From NCBI GenBank assembly GCA_024233305.1, contig JACKPV010000027.1, forward strand, positions 124,001 through 188,000: a stretch of 64,000 nucleotides of DNA, read 5' to 3'. Both the position numbers and the translations under genes were made by a program. The notes beneath the pieces are model-generated. The model did no database searches, was not told where the DNA came from, and worked only from the letters and a program-made list of their open reading frames with translations. Shown here piece after piece: positions 26,832 to 35,828 of this stretch. This DNA comes from Verrucomicrobiales bacterium. GTDB lineage: Bacteria > Verrucomicrobiota > Verrucomicrobiia > Limisphaerales > J093. Numbering within the stretch: position 1 is the stretch's first letter; each line of letters opens with the position of its first letter.

Positions 26832-28412
26832 ATGAGCAAGCGCTTCTACGTCACGACGGCCATTGATTACGTCAACGGCCAGCCGCATCTGGGTCACGCT
26901 TACGAGAAGGTGATCACGGACGTCATTGCCCGAAGCCATCGGGCGATGGGCGAGGAGACGTTCTTTCTCACCGGCACGGACGAGCACGGCCAGAAAGTCC
27001 AGCAAGCCGCCCTCGCCGCCGGGAAAACGCCGCAGGAGTATTGCGACGAGCTGGCCGCAATCTGGCAGGCGCTCGCGGGTCGGCTGGGTCTGTCGAACGA
27101 CGATTTCATCCGGACCACGGACCCGCGCCACGAGGCCATCATTCAGGCCATCCTCGCGAAGCTCGAGCAAAACGGCGACTTCTACCAGGCGCCCTACCAT
27201 GGCTACTATTCGGCGAAGGAGGAGACGTTCCTGACCGAGAAGGACCGCCGGGAGGACGGCACCTTCGATCCGATGTGGGGTCCCGTGACCGAACTGGTCG
27301 AGGAGAACTACTACTTCCGCATGGGCCGGCATCAGCAATGGCTCATCGATCATCTGGAGGCGAACCCGGATTTCGTGGCGCCCTCGTACCGTCGCAACGA
27401 GGTGCTGGGTTTCCTGCGGAACAACACACTTGAGGACCTCTGCATCACGCGCCCGAAGGAACGGTTGAGCTGGGGCATTCCGCTGCCGTTCGCGCCGGAT
27501 TACATCACTTACGTCTGGTTCGATGCGCTGGTGAACTACGCGAGTCTGCCCGGGTTGCGTGGTGATCCGGTCGTGATCGAAGCGCTGGGCCCGTGGCTGC
27601 CGCAGGATGGGGCGTTTGCCCCGAATCCGGACCTGCAACTCTGGCCGGCGGACATTCATGTGATCGGCAAGGACATCCTCAAGTTTCACGCAGTTTACTG
27701 GCCGATCATGCTCAAGGCCATGGGGCTGCCGCTGCCGCGCCAGGTGCTCGCTCACGGGTGGTGGCAGAAGGACGACGAGCGCATGAGCAAGACGACCGGG
27801 AACGTGGTCGATCCGATCGCGGTCATCGAGGAATGGGGCCTGGACGCCTTCCGCTACTATGTGACGCGCGAACTGGACATCGGGCCGGACGGCAACTGGA
27901 CCGACGCCGGGTTTGCCGCGCGGTACCACGCCGAACTGGCCAACGGCCTGGGCAACCTCGTCAACCGCTCACTCTCAATGCTGAACCGCTACCGGCAGGG
28001 CATCGTGCCGCCGCCGCATGACGAACTGCGCGCTGATGTGACGTCCGCGGTGGCGACGGTCGAGGGGCTGCTGCGGGGGCACTCGTTGCAGGCCGCCTTG
28101 ATCGCGATCTGGCGCTTGATTGACCGGGTGAACCAATACGTCGACCAGACGGCGCCGTTCAAGCTGGCCAAGGACGCGGCCCAGGCTGGCCGGCTTGACG
28201 AAGTGCTCTACAACCTCGCGGAAAGCTGCCGGATTCTTGCCGTGTTGCTCTGGCCGTTCCTGCCGGAGACCGCGGGGAAGATCTTCGCGCAACTCGGTCT
28301 GGCGGACACGCCGGACCGCTGGGAATTGTCGCAATGGGGCGGGTTGGCGGCCGGTCATCAGGCGAACAAGCCCGTCCCCCTGTTTCCGCGGCGCGATCAA
28401 CCGGCGGCCTGA
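26832..28412 (+). CDS. metG: Methionyl-tRNA synthetase
   Basis: 526 residues. HIGH motif is HLGH (19-22), and the KMSKS equivalent is ERMSKTTGN. The WAVF and GKDILKFHAVYWPIMLKAM blocks typical of MetRS are present. It charges tRNA-Met in the cytoplasm. The connective peptide lacks the CxxC zinc knuckles, and the C-terminal EMAP-like tRNA-binding domain found in many MetRS is absent, so this is the short, zinc-free form. The ATG at 26832 is chosen since MSKRFYVTTAIDYVNGQPHL aligns with the family N-terminus. Convergent with lptD, with only 7 bases between the stops. Confidence 0.96.
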   Translation: MSKRFYVTTAIDYVNGQPHLGHAYEKVITDVIARSHRAMGEETFFLTGTDEHGQKVQQAALAAGKTPQEYCDELAAIWQALAGRLGLSNDDFIRTTDPRHEAIIQAILAKLEQNGDFYQAPYHGYYSAKEETFLTEKDRREDGTFDPMWGPVTELVEENYYFRMGRHQQWLIDHLEANPDFVAPSYRRNEVLGFLRNNTLEDLCITRPKERLSWGIPLPFAPDYITYVWFDALVNYASLPGLRGDPVVIEALGPWLPQDGAFAPNPDLQLWPADIHVIGKDILKFHAVYWPIMLKAMGLPLPRQVLAHGWWQKDDERMSKTTGNVVDPIAVIEEWGLDAFRYYVTRELDIGPDGNWTDAGFAARYHAELANGLGNLVNRSLSMLNRYRQGIVPPPHDELRADVTSAVATVEGLLRGHSLQAALIAIWRLIDRVNQYVDQTAPFKLAKDAAQAGRLDEVLYNLAESCRILAVLLWPFLPETAGKIFAQLGLADTPDRWELSQWGGLAAGHQANKPVPLFPRRDQPAA

Positions 28413-28419
28413 AACCGGA

Positions 28420-30597
28420 TCAACCGCCGAGCAGCAGTTCGCGTTGATTGCGGTCCTGGCCCAGTTTGAAGCGTGGGAAGGCCTTCAATGAGAAGGTCAC
28501 TGCCACAGTGAAGTCGTCCTCTCCCTCGTGCAGGTCGCGCCAGCGGAAGGTGAGCGCCGCCGTCCAGCTCTGCAAATCGCGGTAGATCGAATAGAACTGC
28601 TCCTGCATGAGGTGGTCTTGCAGGGAGTATTGCTGGCCCAGGTGGAAGGCCCAGTTCTCGTTGAGCTTGAGGAACAGGCTGCTCACCAGCAGATCGTAAC
28701 CGGAGTCGGGCCCCATTCCCGGCCACTCGGCCAGGTAACGGTAGCCGAACTGCCAGTTCCAGCGGTCGTTCGGCTCGAAGGTGATCGTGTTCAGCGCCAT
28801 CCGCCAATCGGTCTCGTTGATGTCGTAGCGCAGCTCCGAACTCAGCGTCACCCACGAACGCGGACGGAAATCGAGGTCCCAGTAGACGTCGCTGTAGGTG
28901 CGTTGATCCTCGCGGGGATCCAGCCGCCAGTCGAACTCGACGGCCCAGTTCACCAGGTTGTCGATGGCTTCCTCCCGTTTCGTCTGCAACTTGTTGCGCA
29001 GACCGAACCGGATGGCGTTCTGGCTGTTGATGGCGTCAATGGCGTTGTACTCGGGGAAAGTGATCGGAAGCAGCCGGTAGGTCTGCATTTCGTAATCGAA
29101 CTGCGGCAGTTCGTCGGGCGCCACCGAGGGATTCGGCACGAAGACGTAGTTGACGGAAGGCTCGACGATATGTCGCAGGCCGTCGACTTCGAGCAGGCGG
29201 TTGTGCGCCCGTGGCCAGATGCGTGAGGCCTTGGCCGAGACCTCGGCTCCCGTGTTGAACACGCCCCGGCTTTCACTGCCGTCGAGCGGCGCGATGTTCT
29301 TCTCCATGCCGTACTGGGTGAAGCGGCCGCCCACGCGCGGGGTGACGTTCAACCAACCGAACAGGGTCTGCGGCAGCGTCAACTGGTGGAAGGTGTCCGC
29401 GCGGAAACCCTCGTAGGAAGGCTGAACTTCATTCGCGTAGTTGAACCGCAGATAGGCCAGCGAACTTTCGCTTTCGTAATAGACCGGCGTGGCGCCCACC
29501 GGTTGGGGCAGCGCGGACAACCGGGCGTCGGGCAGGCGTTCGACGGTTTGGAAGAAGTTGTTCACCTGCGGCACGGCCAGGAGGTTCAGGCTGAACTGCG
29601 GCCACAACTGGCTCAACTCGCCGAAGGTCCGGGGCTGCACATCCAGCCGGTATTCGTCCTCGAAGAAGTCCCGGCGCAGATACTCGTCGCTCTGCTTGCG
29701 CACGGCGGCCTTGGCGGTCAGTTCGGAATTGATCCGCGCGGAATGCGCGAAGTTGACGCTGTAACGATCCCGGCTGATCGGTTCGCCCCGCGAGTCCAGG
29801 CCCGGCTCGTCGTCTGCCGCGTAGTAGGTCAGCAGTTCGCCGTCGCCCGCCTGGCCGAGGTCATAGAAGAAGTCGGGTCCGCCGGCGAATCCACGCTTCT
29901 GCCGGTAGTCCAGGTGAATCGCCCCGCCCAGGTTCGTGCTCGCGAACCAGTTGTAGGTGGTCAGCAGATACGGGCCAAACAGGCTGCGGTAGCCCGGCAC
30001 GAACACGAAGTTGTTCGGGTGCCGGTCGAGATGACGGCGGTAACTCGGCAGGTACATGATGGGCACCTTGCCCACGTAGAAGGTTGCGCCGTGGATCTCG
30101 ACGTATTTGTCCGGCACGAAGGTCAGCGAACGCGCGGTGATGCGATGGCCGGGTTCGGCGCGGTCGGCGGTGGTGACGAACGAATTCGTCATCGAGTGCA
30201 CCTGGTTCGTCAGGCTGCCCGACAGTCCCTCGCCGGCGAAGAAGAACGGGCTCACGCCGGCCCGGTATTCATTGGCCGTAATCTCGCGCGTGGCGAAGTT
30301 GTAACGGACGCGTTCGCCGGTCCAAAGCTCCTTGCCCTGCTGAATGCGGACCGCCCCTTCGGCCTCGACCTCGGAGGTGAGGCGGTTGAAACGAATCGTC
30401 CGGGCGGTCAACTGCACGTCGCCATAACGAACGATGATGCCGGCGGGATCGCTGGCCACCCCCGTTTCCTCGTCGTACTCGAAGGTCGCCTCCGGACTGC
30501 TCGCGGTGACTTCCAGCTCGGGCGCGCCCTGGGCCACCGTGAGCGGACCGGCCCACAGCAGCGAGAGAAGCAGGAGGATGGCGCCCGCGCGTGTCAT
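28420..30597 (-). CDS. lptD: LPS-assembly outer-membrane protein LptD (OstA)
   Basis: 725 residues. Signal peptide to about residue 24, then the OstA-type beta-jellyroll (GIIVRYGDVQLTARTIRFNR, EAEGAVRIQQGKELWTGERV) and a C-terminal 26-strand-type barrel rich in aromatic, alternating segments (MYLPSYRRHLDRHPNNFVFV onward). LptD inserts lipopolysaccharide into the outer leaflet of the outer membrane. I find no cysteine in the protein, so the inter-domain disulfides that mature E. coli LptD cannot form here. Its LptE partner is not in the window. MITE-like repeats lie directly upstream of the start. Confidence 0.9.
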   Translation of the reverse strand: MTRAGAILLLLSLLWAGPLTVAQGAPELEVTASSPEATFEYDEETGVASDPAGIIVRYGDVQLTARTIRFNRLTSEVEAEGAVRIQQGKELWTGERVRYNFATREITANEYRAGVSPFFFAGEGLSGSLTNQVHSMTNSFVTTADRAEPGHRITARSLTFVPDKYVEIHGATFYVGKVPIMYLPSYRRHLDRHPNNFVFVPGYRSLFGPYLLTTYNWFASTNLGGAIHLDYRQKRGFAGGPDFFYDLGQAGDGELLTYYAADDEPGLDSRGEPISRDRYSVNFAHSARINSELTAKAAVRKQSDEYLRRDFFEDEYRLDVQPRTFGELSQLWPQFSLNLLAVPQVNNFFQTVERLPDARLSALPQPVGATPVYYESESSLAYLRFNYANEVQPSYEGFRADTFHQLTLPQTLFGWLNVTPRVGGRFTQYGMEKNIAPLDGSESRGVFNTGAEVSAKASRIWPRAHNRLLEVDGLRHIVEPSVNYVFVPNPSVAPDELPQFDYEMQTYRLLPITFPEYNAIDAINSQNAIRFGLRNKLQTKREEAIDNLVNWAVEFDWRLDPREDQRTYSDVYWDLDFRPRSWVTLSSELRYDINETDWRMALNTITFEPNDRWNWQFGYRYLAEWPGMGPDSGYDLLVSSLFLKLNENWAFHLGQQYSLQDHLMQEQFYSIYRDLQSWTAALTFRWRDLHEGEDDFTVAVTFSLKAFPRFKLGQDRNQRELLLGG

Positions 30598-30716
30598 GCG
30601 ACCGCGACGCTAGCGGAAACGTCGCGCGTGTGCCAAGCGGGATCGCGGGACGACGACGGGCCATCCGTCCGGGATTCGATTATGTCCAGGGCGAGCCGGG
30701 AGCCCCTCTCCACCCG

Positions 30717-30889
30717 GTAGCCGCCGACGTGTAGTCGGCGCTGAAATCCAAGCGCTTACGCGGGCTCGCCGATTCCGATCAGCAGTCACCTTTCGGTGAA
30801 TCGTCGCCCTCGGCAACAGGCAGCCCTATCCCAGCTGAATCATGCGCCGACTGCACGTCCGCGGCTACGAGTTACTGAATCGTTGCGGC
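30717..30889 (-). mobile_element. MITE-like repeat, copy 4 (one end missing)
   Basis: Inverted orientation. The left terminal end is lost (starts at GGTAGCCGCCGACGTGTAG). The right end is TGAATCGTTGCGGC, followed by TGA at 30890-30892. One subterminal arm has the variant CACGTCCGCGGC. Confidence 0.8.
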
Positions 30890-30911
30890 TGAGCCGTAAC
30901 CATGCAGTTGG

Positions 30912-30960
30912 ATTCACCACGGATGGGCACGGATGGGCACGGATGGGCACTGATATTGAG
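30912..30960 (+). repeat. GGATGGGCAC tandem repeat (3 units) within a dispersed motif
   Basis: GATTCACCAC is followed by three perfect copies of GGATGGGCAC at 30921-30950. Related sequence occurs at 37316-37486 in both orientations. Confidence 0.75.
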
Positions 30961-31026
30961 GGAAACCAGAATCGCTCGTCCTGGGTTCGGGCTCACCATT
31001 TAGTGAGGCTTCCCGCCCTCTCCGGC

Positions 31027-31077
31027 ATCATGCGCCGACTGCACGTCCGCGGCTACGAGTTACTGAATCGTTGCGGC
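31027..31077 (-). repeat. Duplicated 51-bp end of MITE-like copy 4
   Basis: Nearly identical to the right end of copy 4 (30839-30889), including the private variant CACGTCCGCGGC and the TTGCGGC end, followed by TGA. The shared variant indicates local duplication, not a separate insertion. Confidence 0.8.
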
Positions 31078-31106
31078 TGAGATGTGCCCGGGGGCTGCGA
31101 TCGTCT

Positions 31107-32552
31107 TCAGTTGAAGCGCCCGCTGAGCCACTTCAGGACTTGATCCCCGAGTTCGGCCAGCTTCGACCGCGAGATGACCAGTTCGTGCGTGTCCTCGTTC
31201 ACCCAGGCTCCGATGTTGGGCGGATGGAATTCGAGATAGGCTTGGAGAATCTCGCCGGCGGTGGCGTTGGTGAACGTCAGCGGAAGCGTGCCCGGTGGCA
31301 GCGTGGGACTGACCCTCGACCGGATCTTGAACTGGAGCACTTTTTCCACCCATTGCCGCAGCGAACTTTCGTAGCGGAATCGGGCATAAGGCACGCGGAT
31401 GTCGAACAGGTTGCCGACCGGCGCATCGGTTTTCGGCAGGCCGGGTATTTCCGGCAACCGGAAGCGCACCCGGCGATGATGCGGATAGTAGAGCAACCGC
31501 ACCGTGCTCACTTCGCCGAGGGCCGCCCGCACGGACTTGATCACCATCCGCCCGGACGATCCCCCGCCGGCTCCCGGGAGCGCCTCGCCCCGGGCATCGA
31601 GCAACTCGAAGTCAACCGGCATCGGATGCGCGTCCGGTTCGAGCAGCAACACCGCGGAGCACCCGTCTTCCCCGTCGTCAGGTGCAAATCTCAGCATCGT
31701 CCGCTTCACCGTTCCGTCCGAGATCGAACTCCAGGAACGTCGCGGGCCGTTCACCAGCGCCACCAAGCCGGCAGCGCCTCCGGGAAAGCGCTGAATGGTC
31801 CCCGTCCGGGCCGGGAATTCGAACACCTCCGGCGGACCCACCGCCAGATCCAGCACGAACTCGATGGGCGTGGCGTGCCAGATGGCGAGGGACGTCTCGA
31901 CCGAGTAGCGTCCCTCGCTGGCGCCATGGCTGTAACCGCTGCCCGACACCGGCGCCTGGGTCCGTCCGTCAAACGCTTTCAAGCCGAGCAGCTTGAATCC
32001 GTCGATTCCCTCCAGCTTCAACCCGAGCTTCACCGCGGGCATGCCGTCCTGGTAATCGAGTTCGCGATCCCAGCGTTGCACGCCAAACGCCTCCAGATCC
32101 GCCTCCTCGATGGGCCGCAGACCGGGCGTGAAGAACCGTCCCGGCACGCGCGTTGCATACTCCTCATCCACGCCTTCACCGGGTCTCCCGTACCCGGTCC
32201 CGAGGTATTCCAGGGCCACCAGGCCGACCCCAAGGTCAGCCCGCTGCGAAGCATCCGCATCCACCCGCTGCCACGCGATCCACTCGCGCGGCGACCGCGC
32301 GGTCTGCCGGCTCTCGATCACGAGACTCCCCTCATTCGTCGTGACGGTGAGGCCCGCGAGCATGTTGGTATCCGGGGCAAGAGCCGCTGGTTGGGCCGGG
32401 TTCAGCACCTCTCCGCGATCCGACCAGGCACGGACCGCCGTCGGGTCGCTGAACCAGGGCGACGGTCCCAGCAGCATCAACCCGCCCACCCCGCCGGCCC
32501 CGAGCAGGACCAATCCGGCGAGCACCCATGAAGTCTTGCGCAAGCTTGCCAT
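31107..32552 (-). CDS. Membrane-anchored hypothetical protein
   Basis: 481 residues from the ATG at 32552 (GGACC lies just upstream). One N-terminal membrane segment (VLAGLVLLGAGGVGGLMLLG) anchors a large, probably periplasmic domain. The C-terminal 70 residues, with LPPGTLPLTFTNATAGEILQ and IGAWVNEDTHELVISRS, resemble the small alpha/beta STN-type module seen in secretins and TonB receptors; that match is tentative. No enzyme motif was seen. It lies downstream of the metal-efflux operon but 165 bases precede it, so membership is uncertain. Function is unknown. Confidence 0.65.
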   Translation of the reverse strand: MASLRKTSWVLAGLVLLGAGGVGGLMLLGPSPWFSDPTAVRAWSDRGEVLNPAQPAALAPDTNMLAGLTVTTNEGSLVIESRQTARSPREWIAWQRVDADASQRADLGVGLVALEYLGTGYGRPGEGVDEEYATRVPGRFFTPGLRPIEEADLEAFGVQRWDRELDYQDGMPAVKLGLKLEGIDGFKLLGLKAFDGRTQAPVSGSGYSHGASEGRYSVETSLAIWHATPIEFVLDLAVGPPEVFEFPARTGTIQRFPGGAAGLVALVNGPRRSWSSISDGTVKRTMLRFAPDDGEDGCSAVLLLEPDAHPMPVDFELLDARGEALPGAGGGSSGRMVIKSVRAALGEVSTVRLLYYPHHRRVRFRLPEIPGLPKTDAPVGNLFDIRVPYARFRYESSLRQWVEKVLQFKIRSRVSPTLPPGTLPLTFTNATAGEILQAYLEFHPPNIGAWVNEDTHELVISRSKLAELGDQVLKWLSGRFN

Positions 32553-32671
32553 TGGTCCGCCCAGCATAGCCTTCGATTCACGCCTGGCAGTTACTTTTCC
32601 CCGGCGATCTTACCATTACCATGCCGGTCCCACGCAGGATGAGGCCGATCCCGGCAACTCACGCCGCTCTT

Positions 32672-32745
32672 CGTAGCGCGGGTCTTCAACCTGTTGTACC
32701 GCGGGTTTCCACCCCGCAAACCGCTGCGGAGTTCAACCGGCCCGC
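32672..32745. repeat. Palindromic intergenic repeat (GCGGGT type)
   Basis: TAGCGCGGGTCTTCAACC, then TACCGCGGGTTTCCACCCCG: two GCGGGTnTnCAnCC units in tandem, forming hairpins. It overlaps the last codons of the RND pump gene, whose tail (TSSPRAG) may be repeat-derived. Confidence 0.45.
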
Positions 32746-35700
32746 GGACTGGAAGTCGGCAATGGGTCGCGATCGAACAGCCGGTAGAGCACCGGCAGCA
32801 GGAGCAGGGTCAGGAGGGTGTTCGTGATCAGCCCGCCGATCACCACGGTGGCGAGCGGTCGCTGGACCTCGGCGCCCACGCCCAGGTTGACCGCCATGGG
32901 AACAAACCCGGCGGCGGCCACGCACGCGGTCATCAACACCGGACGCAACCGCGCCCCGCAAGCCTCGCGCACCGCGTCCGCAACCGTCAGTCCAGCCGCG
33001 CGCCGTTGACCAATGAACGTGACCAGCACCAGCCCGTTGAGAATGGCCACCCCGCTGAGCGCGATGAAGCCGATCGCGGCGCTCACCGTGAAGGGCATTC
33101 CCCGGAGCCACAACGCCAGCACCCCGCCCACCAGCCCGAACGGAATCCCCGTCGCCACCAGCAACACCTCCCGCAGGCGGCCCAGACTGGCATGGAGGAT
33201 GAGCAGCACGAGCCCGAGGGTAAGCAGCGAGACGAAGATCAACCGGCGGTTCGCCCGTTCCAGATTCTCGAACTGGCCGCCCCATTCGAGCGTGCATCCC
33301 TCCGGCAGATCCACCGCGGCGGCAATCCGGGCGCGGGCCTCCGCGACGAAGCCCGCCACGTCGCGCTCGCGCACGTTTGCCTGCACGGTGAGCCGGCGCC
33401 GTCCCCACTCGCGCTGGATCGTGGCGGGCCCCTCGAGTTCGCGGATCTCCGCCAATTGCCCGAGCGGAAGCAGCGGGCCCTCGCGCGTGGGAATGAGGGT
33501 CTGTGCCAGCATCTCGACGTCCGTGCGCTGCGCGTCAGGCAACCAGGCGGTCAGCGGAAACCGCCGCAGCCCCTCGCGAATCTCCCCGACCCGCCGGCCG
33601 CCGAGCGCCTCGACCACGTTGAGGACATTGCGGGTGGGCACGCCGAACCGGGCGGTGGCCTCGGGATCCACCGTCACCTGCACCACCGGTTGCCCCGTGA
33701 TCTGCTCGACCGACACATCGCCGGCGCCCCGGATGCCGCCGATGACGGCGCCGATCTCGCGCCCGATGCGGGTCAGCGTGGCGAACTCGTCCGCGAAGAT
33801 CTTGATGCCGAGATCGGAGCGGATGCCGGCCACCATTTCGTTCATCCGCAGTTCGATGGGCTGGGTGTAGATCATGTTGATGCCGGGCAGGTCGGCGAGG
33901 GCTTCCTTGATCTTCGCGGCCAGCTCGTGTTGTCGGCGGGCCCGCGTCCACTCACCACGCCGCTTGAGCATGATGAAGATGTCGGTCAACTCCGTGCCCA
34001 TCGGGTCGTTCGCCACTTCCGCCGTGCCGATGCGGCTCCAGACACGCGCCACTTCGTCGGGGAAACCGGCCAGCAGACGCTGTTCGATGCGGGTGTTCAT
34101 CGCGACCGATTCGTCGATGGACACCCCGGCCAGGCGGATCACGTTGATCACGATGGAACCCTCGTTGAGCTTCGGCAGAAACTCCGCGCCCAGCCGGGCC
34201 GCCGCGGCGCCTCCCAGGCCCAGCAAAACCACCGCAAGCACCACGGCCGTGCGCGGACGGCCCAGGGCGCCCTTCAACAACGGCGCATAAAGGCGCTGCG
34301 CCCACCGGATCACCCCCGGTTCCCCCGGGCGCGTCCGCCGCGACAGCATGCCGGCCGCCAGCGCCGGCATCACCGTGACGGACAACACCAACGCCCCGAC
34401 CAGGGCGAAGATCATCGTCAGCGCCATCGGTCGGAACAGCTTCCCTTCAACTCCCTCGAGCGTGAGGATCGGCAGGAAGACCACGAGGATCGCCAGTTCA
34501 CCGAACAGGGCCGGCCGCCGCACCTCGACAATGGCCTCGCGAATCACCTTCAGCCGCGGATGCCCGTCCGCGCGCGCCAGCCGGGCGGCGGCGTTCTCGA
34601 CGAGGATGACCGCGCCGTCGACGATCAGCCCGAAATCCACCGCCCCCAGGCTGAGCAGGCTGGCGGCGATCCCTGCCTGCAGCATGGCGTTGCCGGCAAA
34701 GAGCATGGACAGCGGGATCGCCGCGGCGACGATCAAACCGGCCCGCAGGTTGCCGAGAAACGCGAACAAAACCCCCGTCACCAGCAGGGCGCCCGCCAGC
34801 AGGTTGTGCTCGACGGTGCGAATGACCCGGGCCACCAAGCTCGTCCGGTCGTAGGCCACCTCCAGCCGGACGTCCGCCGGCAGGGCCCGCTGCACCCCGA
34901 CCAGGCGCTCCTTCAGGCGCGTGGTCACCTCCCGGCTGTTTTCTGCGAGCAGCATGTAGGCGATACCCATCACAATCTCGCCCCGGCCATCGGCGGTTAC
35001 CGCGCCCCGACGAAGCTCATGTCCCAGGCGCACGGTGGCCACATCGCGGATGCGCACCGGCACCCCGTTGCGGGCGAGGATTGTGATATTCGCGATTCCT
35101 TCGAGGTTCGTGACCAGGCCGACACCGTGCACCACGGCGGATTCCCCGCTGCGGGTGAGCAGGCCGCCGCCGACGTTGCGGTTGTTGGCCTCGAGCGCGT
35201 CGAACACGTCCTCGAAGGTCAGGTTGAACCGGGCGAGTTGCGCCGGCTCGACCACCACCTGATACTGCTTTTCAAAGCCGCCCCAGGAGTTGACCTCCGC
35301 CACGCCCGGGACCTTGCGCAGTTCGGGTTTGACCACCCAGTCGTTCAGCTCGCGCAGCTCGGCGAGCGAACGGTCCGGGTTCTCGGACCGCACGATGTAG
35401 TGGAACACTTCCCCCAGTCCGCTCGCAATCGGCCCGAGCTGCGGTCGCCCGATGCCGGCGGGAAGTTCGACACCCTGCAAGCGTTCACTCACCAGTTGGC
35501 GGGCGAGAAAGACCGAAGTGTCGTCGTCGAAAACCGCCACCACCTGGGAGAAGCCAAACTTGGAAACCGACCGCACCTCGGCCAGGCCGGGCAGGCCGCT
35601 GATGGCGAGTTCGATGGGCAGGGTGATCCGGGACTCGATTTCGACGGGGCTCAAGGCCGGGGCCACGGTGTTGACCTGCACCTGGATGTTCGAGGTGTCC

Positions 35701-35819
35701 GGGAAGGCGTCCACCGGCAGGCTCAGCAGGCGCCACCCACCGGCCACGGCCAGGCCCGCCGCCAGCAACAGCACCAGCCAACGGTGCCGCAGCGAGAAAT
35801 CAATGATCCCGTTCAGCAT
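32733..35819 (-). CDS. czcA: Heavy-metal efflux RND pump, CzcA/CusA family
   Basis: 1028 residues with the RND layout: a first helix at about 13-32, a large periplasmic loop, six central helices, a second loop and five final helices. DFGLIVDGAVILVEN in the fourth helix keeps the proton-relay acids in the arrangement typical of the CzcA (Zn/Co/Ni) group, unlike the CusA pattern; this makes divalent metals more likely than copper or silver. It pumps ions from periplasm or cytoplasm through the adaptor and outer-membrane channel encoded upstream. Nine bases separate it from the adaptor gene, so it is the last gene of the operon. Confidence 0.93.
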   Translation of the reverse strand: MLNGIIDFSLRHRWLVLLLAAGLAVAGGWRLLSLPVDAFPDTSNIQVQVNTVAPALSPVEIESRITLPIELAISGLPGLAEVRSVSKFGFSQVVAVFDDDTSVFLARQLVSERLQGVELPAGIGRPQLGPIASGLGEVFHYIVRSENPDRSLAELRELNDWVVKPELRKVPGVAEVNSWGGFEKQYQVVVEPAQLARFNLTFEDVFDALEANNRNVGGGLLTRSGESAVVHGVGLVTNLEGIANITILARNGVPVRIRDVATVRLGHELRRGAVTADGRGEIVMGIAYMLLAENSREVTTRLKERLVGVQRALPADVRLEVAYDRTSLVARVIRTVEHNLLAGALLVTGVLFAFLGNLRAGLIVAAAIPLSMLFAGNAMLQAGIAASLLSLGAVDFGLIVDGAVILVENAAARLARADGHPRLKVIREAIVEVRRPALFGELAILVVFLPILTLEGVEGKLFRPMALTMIFALVGALVLSVTVMPALAAGMLSRRTRPGEPGVIRWAQRLYAPLLKGALGRPRTAVVLAVVLLGLGGAAAARLGAEFLPKLNEGSIVINVIRLAGVSIDESVAMNTRIEQRLLAGFPDEVARVWSRIGTAEVANDPMGTELTDIFIMLKRRGEWTRARRQHELAAKIKEALADLPGINMIYTQPIELRMNEMVAGIRSDLGIKIFADEFATLTRIGREIGAVIGGIRGAGDVSVEQITGQPVVQVTVDPEATARFGVPTRNVLNVVEALGGRRVGEIREGLRRFPLTAWLPDAQRTDVEMLAQTLIPTREGPLLPLGQLAEIRELEGPATIQREWGRRRLTVQANVRERDVAGFVAEARARIAAAVDLPEGCTLEWGGQFENLERANRRLIFVSLLTLGLVLLILHASLGRLREVLLVATGIPFGLVGGVLALWLRGMPFTVSAAIGFIALSGVAILNGLVLVTFIGQRRAAGLTVADAVREACGARLRPVLMTACVAAAGFVPMAVNLGVGAEVQRPLATVVIGGLITNTLLTLLLLPVLYRLFDRDPLPTSSPRAG

Positions 35820-35828
35820 GGCGCCGTG

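Noticed and set aside
30921..30950. Three tandem 10-bp units considered as a CRISPR remnant
   Set aside because: Units are contiguous, too short and lack spacers.
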